49,998 nt of DNA, taken from positions 1 through 49,998 of the forward strand of contig NZ_JSBN01000050.1 of the NCBI RefSeq assembly GCF_000797515.1, written 5' to 3'. The notes under the pieces were generated by a model. That model saw only the letters and a list, made by a program, of their open reading frames with translations. It did not search any database and was not told the origin of the DNA. The DNA comes from Sphingomonas sp. Ant H11 (lineage in GTDB: Bacteria > Pseudomonadota > Alphaproteobacteria > Sphingomonadales > Sphingomonadaceae). Each line of letters begins with the position of its first letter. Within the stretch, counting starts at the first letter, position 1. This document shows, piece after piece, positions 29,752-38,807 of the stretch. A program made the translations under genes and the position numbers.

Positions 29752-30506
29752 TCGAACGCGAAATCTCGCCGAAAAAGTGGGAGCGCGCACAATCTCTCGC
29801 CGATCAAGCGCGGCCGGGATCTGTGCAGGCGGACCCCGTCATCTCCTATGAAGAGATGCTCGCGCTTGGACTGACTACGGGATATCGTGGGCTTTGCGAT
29901 CTCTTCCGCGGCGACATGCTCGGCGCGCGTCGCGGTTTCGAACAGGCGATGGCTCTTCTGCACCGGCTGGGCGAGTTGCGAGCCCTGGCGATCTTCCAGC
30001 GTTATTACGCTTCGCTCGGCCAAGCCATCCTGGAGGGTGGCGTCGCGGACGACATGCTCGAACGCGCCATCTGCAGCGCCCAGGCGGCGCATCAGATGGA
30101 TGTGGTGCATCAGGGCCGGATCAGGCGCGCCGACCGGCGGATATCGCCCGGCCGCCTCGACGAACTCGCGCGGTCGAACCGAGATCTGATCGACGCGCTG
30201 CGATACGCCGATTCGACCGATACGTACCGGGTTCGTGTGGAGGCGCGGCGCGGCCTGGCGCGTTTGCGCATCGCCAGTGGTGATTATGAGGTTGCGCTCG
30301 AACATGCGATCGACGCGATGACGACGGCGACACGCTATGGCCTTAGTCTCCGCAAAATCGATCTCCGGATTCTGATCGGAGAAATCTTGATTCTACGCGG
30401 AGACCCCCTGTCGGGCCGCGCGCTCATCCATGCCGCGATCGAGGCGGCGACGCGGATTGGCTACCAACGGGCATTGGCCCATGCTCATACCGCGCTGGGT
30501 GGCTAA
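29748..30506 (+). CDS. TPR-repeat protein, probably the C-terminus of the SIR2/STAND protein
   Basis: A 252-residue helical protein with repeated TPR-like units (LGLTTGYRGLCDLFRGDMLG, ARRGFEQAMALLHRLGELRA, DYEVALEHAIDAMTTATRYG). Its ATG overlaps the previous stop as ATGA, and no strong ribosome site is seen. One added T at 29721-29725 makes the upstream frame read ERGRFFLARDRIDMIERE, a smooth continuation of the TPR array. I therefore favour a single large protein with a C-terminal TPR sensor. If it is a separate gene it would be a translationally coupled partner. It is the last gene of the island. Confidence 0.7.
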   Translation: MIEREISPKKWERAQSLADQARPGSVQADPVISYEEMLALGLTTGYRGLCDLFRGDMLGARRGFEQAMALLHRLGELRALAIFQRYYASLGQAILEGGVADDMLERAICSAQAAHQMDVVHQGRIRRADRRISPGRLDELARSNRDLIDALRYADSTDTYRVRVEARRGLARLRIASGDYEVALEHAIDAMTTATRYGLSLRKIDLRILIGEILILRGDPLSGRALIHAAIEAATRIGYQRALAHAHTALGG

Positions 30507-30609
30507 AGGGTGGAGTGGAGAACGTCATCGGTTGGCCAAATAGGCGTCCGGCCCGCGTAACAGCCGACGAGCGCGACGCCGCCCAGACCGCCGAGGGCGG
30601 ACCGACAAG

Positions 30610-31143
30610 TTAGCGTGCGCACCGGCCGCTTTCCGCGCGCGATGCGCCTTGCGCGCAGGGTAGTCCTGCCTGAATGAAGCGAGTCACCGCCCAAATCTCG
30701 TCCTTGGTCAGCGACGTATCGAAGGCTGGCATCGCGCTGGAAAAAGGCCGGCCGCCCTCGGCGATGCTCCAATACATGAAGCCGTCGATGCGGGAAATTT
30801 TCATCTCTGACAGCCAGGCGATGTCGAAGGGGGATGGCGTGGACCCGCGCCCGGCCGCCCCATCGCCCTTGCCAGCCTGGCCGTGACAGGAAAGGCAGTT
30901 GGCGGCATAGACCACCGCTCCCCGCGCGATTGTCGTATCGGTCGCGGGGAGGGGGTTCCGCAGTGCTCGGTACGGCTCCGGCACACCCTTGGTCGCTACG
31001 AAATGGTGGCGGGGGATGCGATCGATCTCCGCCCAGCGCTGGATGCCGGGGATGAGCCTGGGAGATTGCGCAGCAATCGCGGTCCCTGCGGACAGGGCCA
31101 GCGCACCAACGCCCAGCAAGGTTCCAAATGACCGTAATGTCAT
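30610..31143 (-). CDS. Periplasmic c-type cytochrome, single haem
   Basis: A 177-residue secreted cytochrome c. The start MTLRSFGTLLGVGALALSAG is a signal peptide ending near AIAAQ. The haem site is CLSCH, and the sixth ligand is probably the Met in SAMPAFDTSL. About 65 residues precede the haem motif. Typical of class I cytochromes used as electron carriers or fused-type subunits of periplasmic dehydrogenases. No partner dehydrogenase or oxidase is adjacent, so its role is open. It faces the island end (103 bases apart, convergent) and is divergent from the flavodoxin-like gene. Confidence 0.88.
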   Translation of the reverse strand: MTLRSFGTLLGVGALALSAGTAIAAQSPRLIPGIQRWAEIDRIPRHHFVATKGVPEPYRALRNPLPATDTTIARGAVVYAANCLSCHGQAGKGDGAAGRGSTPSPFDIAWLSEMKISRIDGFMYWSIAEGGRPFSSAMPAFDTSLTKDEIWAVTRFIQAGLPCAQGASRAESGRCAR

Positions 31144-31323
31144 GGCGCTGCGCCTTTTCCGCCTGTTGATGATGTGGGCATGCGCCGCATCGGCATTGGC
31201 ATGGTATTCGGCAAGCTACGTACTTGGTGTGCGACACCAGTCCGACGGCAGGCGCGCCGAACCCGTGGCGCACGGCTAGGGTGTATTGCTTATGGTCTGC
31301 CGGGCTGCCGCTCGGCATTTTCG

Positions 31324-31349
31324 CAAGAACTCGACTCAAGAACTCGACT
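31324..31349. repeat. 13-bp perfect tandem duplication
   Basis: CAAGAACTCGACT occurs twice in direct succession (31324-31336 and 31337-31349), 17 bases before the flavodoxin-like start. It is upstream of the GGAGG ribosome site. It may be a replication slippage product or an assembly duplication. No function is seen. Confidence 0.8.
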
Positions 31350-31365
31350 CTTGCCGGAGGCCGCC

Positions 31366-31860
31366 ATGTCGCGCATCCTTGTCGTTGCATATTCGCGCAG
31401 TGGAAATACGCGCACCGTTGCCCAAGCCATCGCCACGCACTGCCATGCCGATTTCGAGGAAATCCGCGAGTTGCGTTCGCGCCGCGGCCCGGGCGGCTAT
31501 GTCCGCTCCGCCGTCGAAGCGTGGCGACGCGCCCCGTCGACGATCCTGGCCCCACGCAATGACCCGGCAGACTATGATCTGGTGGTGCTCGGCTCGCCGG
31601 TGTGGGTTCAGCATGTGTCTTCGCCGATGCGGCGCTACCTGCTCGATCATGGCAGCGCGCTGACGCGAACCGCGCACTTCGTCACCGAAGGTGGCAGCGG
31701 CGGCCAAACTGCGCTTGCCGATATGGCCAGCCTGACGCCGCGCGCGCCGATCGCGACGCTGATCCTGACCGACGCCGAACTGCGCGCATCGCTACAGGCC
31801 AAGATCGCCGATTTCGTCGCCCAGATCGTGCGCGCAGCGTCGACGGATGCCTCCGCCTGA
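31366..31860 (+). CDS. Flavodoxin/NAD(P)H-quinone oxidoreductase-like protein
   Basis: A 164-residue flavodoxin-fold protein. The FMN phosphate loop is SRSGNTRTVA near the N-terminus, after the first strand ILVVAY. The second FMN loop lies in LVVLGSPVWVQHVSSPMRRY, and the third in FVTEGGSGGQTALADM. A GGAGG ribosome site precedes ATG 31366. Family members carry electrons or reduce quinones to limit oxidative stress. No signal peptide, so cytosolic. It stands alone, divergent from the cytochrome c gene, so a shared regulation is possible but not shown. Confidence 0.85.
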   Translation: MSRILVVAYSRSGNTRTVAQAIATHCHADFEEIRELRSRRGPGGYVRSAVEAWRRAPSTILAPRNDPADYDLVVLGSPVWVQHVSSPMRRYLLDHGSALTRTAHFVTEGGSGGQTALADMASLTPRAPIATLILTDAELRASLQAKIADFVAQIVRAASTDASA

Positions 31861-32117
31861 ATCCTGAACCTGCCCATCTGCGTTAGGGAGTGGGCCAGTG
31901 GCACCTGCTCCCCTCCTCCGTTCGGGGCTGGTCTGGCAGGCGCGCGACCTGTCGGATCAGCCGCGCTAGATGACGTTGCCGGGGCTCGCATACTTCGCGA
32001 TGGTGGGGCAGTGGGGTAAGCCGGGCATTGATCTGCCGATCGGGTCGATGACCGCGTATGCCACTCGGAGGCTTCGGAGCGTCGGGAAAGCGCGCGGAAT
32101 CAGCCGGTCCGGGCGGA

Positions 32118-32303
32118 CTATCGCGCGGTAAGGTTCGCTTGCGACCATTCCGCCAGCTTGCCGACGACTTCATCGGACGCAGTGCTGAACGCTTCGATGA
32201 TCGGCCCGGCACGATTGTCACTGGCGACAACCGCCGCCGCCAAGCGCTGCTCGCCGATGATCGAGCGGTCACGCGCGATCAGACGTGCATCGGCTTCGAT
32301 GCG
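32118..32303 (-). pseudogene. Remnant of ABC-type transport auxiliary lipoprotein (DUF330-like), C-terminus only
   Basis: The last 62 codons read like the C-terminal end of the PqiC/DUF330 auxiliary lipoprotein family: RLIARDRSIIGEQRLAAAV, SDNRAGPIIEAFSTASDEVV and KLAEWSQANL before the stop. The family's N-terminal part, lipobox and partner ABC genes are absent, and the upstream frame is not protein-like. This looks like a truncated remnant. The family assignment rests on a short stretch and is tentative. Confidence 0.42.
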
Positions 32304-32518
32304 TAGGGCGTGTTGCAGACCGACTGGTCGGACCGAAACCGACCTGCGGTTCCGGCCGTGACCCACTGACTGGTTTCAGGTTACCCCCAAGCCAAGGGGC
32401 ATTCATCCAGATCAAGCGACTTGGTCAGAAGACATGCAGTCGGTAGGCCCGACCGCAGGATTCAGGACGGGAGGCTGGCCGGAAGCATCAACGCCCGCGC
32501 GTTGCGTCGTCAATTCTC

Positions 32519-32572
32519 CGCCAATCGGAATTAAAGCCGACGATTGATGGTGGGTGCGCATTCCGATTGGCG
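32519..32572. repeat. Perfect 13-bp inverted repeat with 28-bp loop
   Basis: CGCCAATCGGAAT at 32519-32531 is mirrored exactly by ATTCCGATTGGCG at 32560-32572. A 13/13 match this close is unlikely by chance. It could form a stem or be the paired ends of a small mobile remnant. It is not followed by a T tract and so is not a typical terminator. Confidence 0.75.
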
Positions 32573-32667
32573 CTAAATCGTCTCACAGCGTCCCATTTTG
32601 AACGCTACCTAAAACGCTACCTTGAGCGATGCCCGCTTCTCGCGATGAGGGCTAAGTCATTGAAAAA

Positions 32668-32743
<76 letters not shown>

Positions 32744-32853
32744 ATTTCCGGCGGTCTGGCGAGGCGCTTGGTGGCGCGACCGCTGCGGGAGGTGGCCGGT
32801 TAGCAGCGTCGCCGCGGGTTGCAAACCCTTTTTTGCGAAAAAGCCCATAAAAA

Positions 32854-33969
32854 TTACCAGCGCGTGGTCTGGCGATTGGTGCGGTCGATCGACATCAGGA
32901 TGCCCAGACACAGCATAAAGGTCATTTGCGACGACCCGCCATTGCTGATCAAGGGCAGCGGGACGCCAACGACCGGGGCCAGGCCCATCACCATCGCCAT
33001 GTTGATCGACACATAATAAAAGATCGTCGCGGCGAGCCCGGCAGCGGTCAGCCGGGCGAAGCGCGATTGCGCTTGCAATGCCGCCGCCAGGCCCCATTGC
33101 ACGATGCCGACAAAGGCGACGATCAGCAGCACGCCGCCGAGCAGGCCCCATTCCTCCATCATCGTCGCCAAAGCGAAATCGGTATGGCCTTCGGGGAGGT
33201 AGTCGAGATGGCTCTGGGTGCCGTTGAGGAAGCCCTTGCCGAAAATGCCGCCCGATCCGATCGCGATCTTCGACTGGCTGATGTGATAGCCAATGCCCAG
33301 CGGATCGCTTTCGGGATTGAGGAACACGAGAATGCGGTTGCGCTGATAGCCGTGCAACACGAAATTGACCGCAAGCGGTACCGCCGCCGCCAGTGCCAGC
33401 CCCCCGCCGATGAACAGCCGCAGCGGCACGCCCGCCAGGAACATCACCGTCACGCCGCCGATCACGATCATCAGTGCCGTGCCCAGATCGGGCTGTTTCA
33501 TCACCAAGGCGGCGGGCACCAGGATCAGCAAGGCGGCGGGCCAGATCGCCCCGAACCGCCGTGTCTCGTTGGGTGGCAGCATGTCGTAGAATTTCGCGCA
33601 GGCCAGCACGATGCACGGCTTCATCAATTCCGATGGCTGCAACCGGAAGCCGATGCCGAGGTCGAGCCAACGCTGCCCGCCGCCGCGCACCGCGCCGATC
33701 AGCTCCACCAGCACCAGCAGCACGCACAGCACGCCATAAGCCGGCAAAGCGAGGCTGCTCCACGTTGTCTCGCGCACCCGCGACAGCGCGATCGCCCCCG
33801 CCAGAAACACGACAAAGCGAATGCCCTGCGAAAGCGCCCAGGGCCGGATGCTGCCGCCCGCCGCCGAATAGAGCACGAACAGGTCGAAGCCGCCGATCGC
33901 GATGACCAGCAGCAGGATCCGCCACGGCAATTGCGCCAAGGGGGCAGGGACGAAGTTGAGGCCGCTCAT
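32854..33969 (-). CDS. rodA: Rod-shape SEDS glycosyltransferase RodA
   Basis: Polytopic SEDS peptidoglycan polymerase of the elongasome, working with PBP2 in the inner membrane. 371 residues with about ten hydrophobic helices. The SEDS signatures are visible: GGGQRWLDLGIGFRLQPSEL, MKQPDLGTALM, and near the end VGVPLPLISNGGSS. The start overlaps the PBP2 stop as ATGA (33966-33969), so it is the last gene of mreB-mreC-mreD-mrdA-rodA. The gene is intact. The sister protein FtsW is excluded by the operon context. Confidence 0.96.
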   Translation of the reverse strand: MSGLNFVPAPLAQLPWRILLLVIAIGGFDLFVLYSAAGGSIRPWALSQGIRFVVFLAGAIALSRVRETTWSSLALPAYGVLCVLLVLVELIGAVRGGGQRWLDLGIGFRLQPSELMKPCIVLACAKFYDMLPPNETRRFGAIWPAALLILVPAALVMKQPDLGTALMIVIGGVTVMFLAGVPLRLFIGGGLALAAAVPLAVNFVLHGYQRNRILVFLNPESDPLGIGYHISQSKIAIGSGGIFGKGFLNGTQSHLDYLPEGHTDFALATMMEEWGLLGGVLLIVAFVGIVQWGLAAALQAQSRFARLTAAGLAATIFYYVSINMAMVMGLAPVVGVPLPLISNGGSSQMTFMLCLGILMSIDRTNRQTTRW

Positions 33970-36071
33970 GGCACGTCGCGCTCGGTAGTGCCGTCCTCGG
34001 CGACGGTGTTGCCGGGGGCTGCAGTGTTAGCGAGTTCTTCGGCCGCGGCGACATCGGCGGCGGAGGCGGCGCGGACGGCAGGGGCGTCGGTGGGCGCAGT
34101 GGCGTTCAGTTCGGTCTGCGCGCCGACCGCTAGCGGCGGTGCCCCCGCCGCCGCACGATAGGCGGCGGTCTCTGCGGCCATGCGGGTTTTGATATCGCCG
34201 CCCCAGGTCGGCTCGGCCTCGGCCAGCGAGGCGAGCGCGCGGTCGCGGTCGAACAGATAGGTCATGATATCGCGTGCGATCGCTGGCGTATCGAGATTGC
34301 GGACGGTGTGGCCGCCGTGTTCGAGCACCACGGCAATTGCGTAACGCGGCTTGTCATGCGGCGCAAAACCCTGAAACAGCGCGTGGTCGCGCATCTTGAA
34401 CGGGAGCGCGCCGTTCTTAAGCACGCCACCGGCGCGTTCGGCCATGGTGATGCGGCGGACCTGCGCCGTGCCGGTCTTGCCCGCGAGCGCCACGCCCGGA
34501 ACCAGCATTCGCGCCGCGCCACCGGTCCCGCCGCCATTGACCACGCCCCACATCGCTTCGTGGACCGTCTGGAGGTGATCGGGCTCGAATGGCAGGAGCG
34601 GGGCGTCCCGGCGAACGTCCGCCGCGAGGATGCTCGGCTGCAGCGCGCGGCCCGAAGCCAGCCGCGAGGCCATGACCGCAAGCTGGAGCGGATTGGACAG
34701 CACATAGCCCTGGCCGATCGACGCGTTGAGCGAATCGGCCACGGTCCATGGGTGTTTGTAGCGGCGCAGTTTCCAGGCGGGGTCGGGCACGGTGCCGTAA
34801 CGCTGGCTGTTGAACGGCAAGGCGAACTTCTGCCCGAGCCCGAGCGTGCGCGCGACCGGGGCGACATGTTCATAGCCGAGCCGCCGAACCATCTCGTAAA
34901 AATAGATGTCGCAGCTCTGCATGATCGCATTTTTGAGGTCGAGCGCGCCGTGCCCGCTCTTTTTATGGCAGTGGAAGATGCCGTTGCCGACGCGCAAAGC
35001 GCCCGTGCAGACGACCCGATCGGAGGCCGGAACCCCCGCGCCGAGCAGGGCCAGGCCGTTCATCGGCTTGACCGTCGAGCCCGGCGGATAGAGCCCTTGG
35101 AGCACCTTGTTCATCAAGGGCACATGGTCGTTGTCCGACAGCATCTTCCATTCGAGATGGCTGATCCCGTCGGAGAAAGTGTTGGGATCGTACGCGGGCA
35201 TCGACACCATCGCGAGCATCTCGCCGGTCGCCACGTCGATCACCACGACCGAGCCCGACTGCGTGCCGAGCCGCCGCGCGGCATATTCCTGCAGGCCTGC
35301 ATCGATCGTCAGCCGCGCATTGGTGCCCGGCTGGTCTGGTTTGGTGGCCAGTTCGGCGACGAGCTTGCCGCGCGCCGTCACCTCGACCCGCTTTTGTCCG
35401 GCGACCCCGCGCAGCGTCGATTCGAGCGTCTTTTCCAGGCCATCTTTGCCCAGCTTGAAGCCCGGCGTGACCATCAACGGGTCGCGGGTCTGCTTATATT
35501 GTTCGGCGGAGGCCGCACCGACATAGCCGGTGAGATGGGCGACCGCCGCCCCCGCCGGATAACTGCGCGAAAAGCCGCGCGTGGGGGCGACGCCGGGAAG
35601 CTCGGGCAAGCGCACGCTGACGGCGGCGAAGCGTTCCCAATCGAGATTCTCCGCCACCTGTACCGGCTGAAACCCGGCGGCGTGCTCCAGATCGGCGACG
35701 AGCCGGTCCATCTCCTCGGGCGGCAGCTTCAGGATGTCGCGCAGCAACCCCAGCACATGGCCCTTGTTTTCGAGCCGGTCGGGGATGATGTCGACGCGAA
35801 AGTCGGTGCGGTTATTGGCGATCGGCGCGCCGTGGCGATCGACGATCCAGCCGCGCCGGGGCGGCACCAGCGTCATGTTGACGCGGTTGCTTTCGCTGAG
35901 CGAGCTATACCGTGCGTTTTCGGCGATGGCGAGCCAGGCCATGCGCCCGGCGAGCGCCACGCCAACCGCGCCCTGCAAGCCTCCCAGCAGGATCGCGCGG
36001 CGCGAAAAGCTGTAGCTTTGCGACGCCTCGGTCACCATGCGCGGCGATTGCGCGAAGGTGGCGCGCTTCAT
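33966..36071 (-). CDS. mrdA: Penicillin-binding protein 2
   Basis: Class B transpeptidase that crosslinks new peptidoglycan during elongation. One N-terminal membrane helix (ILLGGLQGAVGVALAGRMAW), a pedestal domain, then the transpeptidase domain. The motifs are STVK in PPGSTVKPM near residue 330 (active serine), SCD in MQSCDIYFYE and KTG in AGKTGTAQV. Length 701 residues is slightly long because of an Ala/Thr-rich C-terminal tail (LANTAAPGNTVAEDGT). It overlaps mreD (36068-36071) and rodA, giving translational coupling. Intact. Confidence 0.96.
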   Translation of the reverse strand: MKRATFAQSPRMVTEASQSYSFSRRAILLGGLQGAVGVALAGRMAWLAIAENARYSSLSESNRVNMTLVPPRRGWIVDRHGAPIANNRTDFRVDIIPDRLENKGHVLGLLRDILKLPPEEMDRLVADLEHAAGFQPVQVAENLDWERFAAVSVRLPELPGVAPTRGFSRSYPAGAAVAHLTGYVGAASAEQYKQTRDPLMVTPGFKLGKDGLEKTLESTLRGVAGQKRVEVTARGKLVAELATKPDQPGTNARLTIDAGLQEYAARRLGTQSGSVVVIDVATGEMLAMVSMPAYDPNTFSDGISHLEWKMLSDNDHVPLMNKVLQGLYPPGSTVKPMNGLALLGAGVPASDRVVCTGALRVGNGIFHCHKKSGHGALDLKNAIMQSCDIYFYEMVRRLGYEHVAPVARTLGLGQKFALPFNSQRYGTVPDPAWKLRRYKHPWTVADSLNASIGQGYVLSNPLQLAVMASRLASGRALQPSILAADVRRDAPLLPFEPDHLQTVHEAMWGVVNGGGTGGAARMLVPGVALAGKTGTAQVRRITMAERAGGVLKNGALPFKMRDHALFQGFAPHDKPRYAIAVVLEHGGHTVRNLDTPAIARDIMTYLFDRDRALASLAEAEPTWGGDIKTRMAAETAAYRAAAGAPPLAVGAQTELNATAPTDAPAVRAASAADVAAAEELANTAAPGNTVAEDGTTERDVP

Positions 36072-36577
36072 TCCGGCTCCTCATCGCCCGCCAGCATGGC
36101 GCAAATCCGCGCGGCGAGCGGGAAGAGGAGGGTTGCGATGACGATCTGCAGCAGCAGAACGGTGTCGACATGCGCGCCGAGCGGCGCGGCAACCAGGCGC
36201 CCCAGGATCAGGCAGAAGGCGACCGACCCTGCCGCAATCAACCAATCCTGCCAGAAATCACGATAGACGATCCGCTGGTCGATCAAGTCGATCATGAAGA
36301 AGCACAGCGTCCAGAACAGCATAGCGGTGCCGAGCGGTTGCCCGCTGATCAAATCATCGAACAGCCCCAGCGGAAGCGGGGCCCAAATGCGGAGCGAATC
36401 GGGTTTGGTCAGCCGCCAGCCGAGCAGCATCAACAGCCCGAAGGGCGGCAGGATCGGAAAGGTCGCGATGAACGGCCACAGGGTCACCGCCGAGCCGACG
36501 ATCACCGACAGCGCCGGCACGAAGCGCTGAAAACCGGTTACCGGTGCCTCGTCAAACGGGCCGCGAACCTGGCTCAT
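36068..36577 (-). CDS. mreD: Rod-shape determining protein MreD
   Basis: Small inner-membrane protein (169 residues) with about five hydrophobic helices (FVPALSVIVGSAVTLWPFIA, FGLLMLLGWRLTKPDSLRIW, FWTLCFFMIDLID). The LGLFDDLISGQPLGTAMLFW stretch fits the MreD family. It links MreC to the cytosolic and membrane elongasome. Overlaps mreC (36574-36577) and mrdA (36068-36071) by four bases each. The assignment rests on the hydrophobic profile plus the conserved gene order. Confidence 0.92.
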   Translation of the reverse strand: MSQVRGPFDEAPVTGFQRFVPALSVIVGSAVTLWPFIATFPILPPFGLLMLLGWRLTKPDSLRIWAPLPLGLFDDLISGQPLGTAMLFWTLCFFMIDLIDQRIVYRDFWQDWLIAAGSVAFCLILGRLVAAPLGAHVDTVLLLQIVIATLLFPLAARICAMLAGDEEPE

Positions 36578-37494
36578 TTCTTCTTCTTGGGCTTGGCGGG
36601 TTTGGGGGTCGGGATCGGCACGGGAATGGGCGGCGGCTCAGGCATGAAGGCGCGTTGCACCAGCGCGTAATCCAGCGTGTCGGCCTGGGCGAAGCTGCGC
36701 GCGATCGAGGCATCACGGCCGCGCCGGAGGACGCGCGCGACGGGAATGTTGGGCGGGTAAATGCCGCCGGTGCCCGAGGTCACGAACACGTCGCCCGGCC
36801 CGAAATCAGTGGTAGAAAGCGCAACCGATTTCACGTCGATCAACCCGTCGCCGCGCCCGGCGGCGAGCGCTGGCATCCCGTCGCGCGTGCGGCGCACCGG
36901 CACCACGCTTTCCGGATCGGTCAGCAGCAGCACGCGCGCGCTGTTCGGGCCGGTTTCGAGGACACGACCGATCAGGCCTTCGGGGCCGCGCACGGGTTGG
37001 CCGGTCGCAACGCCCTGCCAGGATCCCGCATTGAGCACCGCAAAGCGCCGCGTGCTGGAGCCCGTGGAGCTGACGAGCCGCGCCGCGACGACCGGCTCGG
37101 CGATGCGCTCGCGCATCTTGAGCAGCGCCAGCAACCGGCGATTGTCATAGGAGAGCGATCGCGCGCGCATGAACAACGCGTGCTGGTCGGCCAGTTGCTT
37201 GCGCAAGGCGGCATTCTGGCCGCGCACCGCGAGATAGTCGCCAATGCCGCTCGGAATAGAGCCCAGCCAGTTTCCCACACCCGAAATGCCCGACGATACC
37301 GGCGTGGTAACTTCGGCCAGACTGGCGCGGAGCGACGCGAAGGCGGGCGGATCGAGCGAGGACAAGGCAAGCAGCACCGCGCTGACGATCGCACCCGCCA
37401 ACGCGACGACATATGCCAGGAAGAAACCGTATTGCGCCCGCCGCGAAAAACCGGGACGCCGATTATGTGGCGGCGCCATGCTAACCCCATCCAA
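36574..37494 (-). CDS. mreC: Rod-shape determining protein MreC
   Basis: Bitopic protein that organises the elongasome from the periplasmic side. One membrane helix near residues 25-48 (FFLAYVVALAGAIVSAVLLA), then a coiled-coil-like segment (RGQNAALRKQLADQHALFMR), then two beta domains with VSSTGSSTRRFAVLNAGSWQ, GRVLETGPNSARVLLLTDPE and VFVTSGTGGIYPPNIPVARV. A Pro/Lys-rich C-terminal tail ends KPAKPKKKK. 306 residues, normal length. It lies 107 bases downstream of mreB, with a strong hairpin between them, and overlaps mreD. Confidence 0.95.
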   Translation of the reverse strand: MDGVSMAPPHNRRPGFSRRAQYGFFLAYVVALAGAIVSAVLLALSSLDPPAFASLRASLAEVTTPVSSGISGVGNWLGSIPSGIGDYLAVRGQNAALRKQLADQHALFMRARSLSYDNRRLLALLKMRERIAEPVVAARLVSSTGSSTRRFAVLNAGSWQGVATGQPVRGPEGLIGRVLETGPNSARVLLLTDPESVVPVRRTRDGMPALAAGRGDGLIDVKSVALSTTDFGPGDVFVTSGTGGIYPPNIPVARVLRRGRDASIARSFAQADTLDYALVQRAFMPEPPPIPVPIPTPKPAKPKKKK

Positions 37495-37545
37495 AAGCCC
37501 GAGGGCCGCCTAAAGAAACCGGTCTTCGCCTTACGCGATGTCGGT

Positions 37546-37579
37546 GTGCCTGAGTAGGGGTTACCCTAGCTTCAGGCAC
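37546..37579 (-). promoter_or_regulatory. Hairpin between mreB and mreC
   Basis: GTGCCTGA at 37546-37553 pairs with TCAGGCAC at 37572-37579, and an inner TAGGG pairs with CCCTA around GTTA. This makes a long stem between mreB and mreC. No T run follows on the transcribed strand, so it looks like an mRNA processing, stabilising or attenuation element rather than a simple terminator. It may help set a higher MreB than MreC level. Confidence 0.55.
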
Positions 37580-37601
37580 AACGACGTGTCATTTCAGAGC
37601 G

Positions 37602-38672
<1,071 letters not shown>

Positions 38673-38807
38673 TTAATGAACTGCCGACAGGTCGCACAAA
38701 GGTCGCGCGTCGCTTGCAACCGGGGCGTTCAGAGCGTTGCCTCCACGCTCTGATGCTCGGTTGAATGCGGGTCGCGGGATGCCGTCGATTGGGCTAGAGG
38801 CTAGGCC

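Larger units (their letters stand above)
31861..32667. other. 807 bp region without an intact gene
   Basis: No frame here looks like a complete protein. It contains a decayed gene end (32118-32303), a perfect 13-bp inverted repeat (32519-32572) and a near-tandem AACGCTACCT (32601-32610 and 32613-32622), and it stops at the 3' end of tRNA-Lys. In 31861-32117 I see nothing that can be named. Position beside a tRNA and the decay suggest an old insertion or deletion site. Confidence 0.6.

Noticed and set aside
31883..32272. A 129-codon open frame on the minus strand in the gap before tRNA-Lys
   Set aside because: Arg/Pro/Ser-rich with no motif or ribosome site; it overlaps a better-supported gene remnant in another frame.
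34308..36266. A 652-codon open frame opposite mrdA
   Set aside because: Antisense to a clear PBP2 with all three active-site motifs; low-complexity composition.
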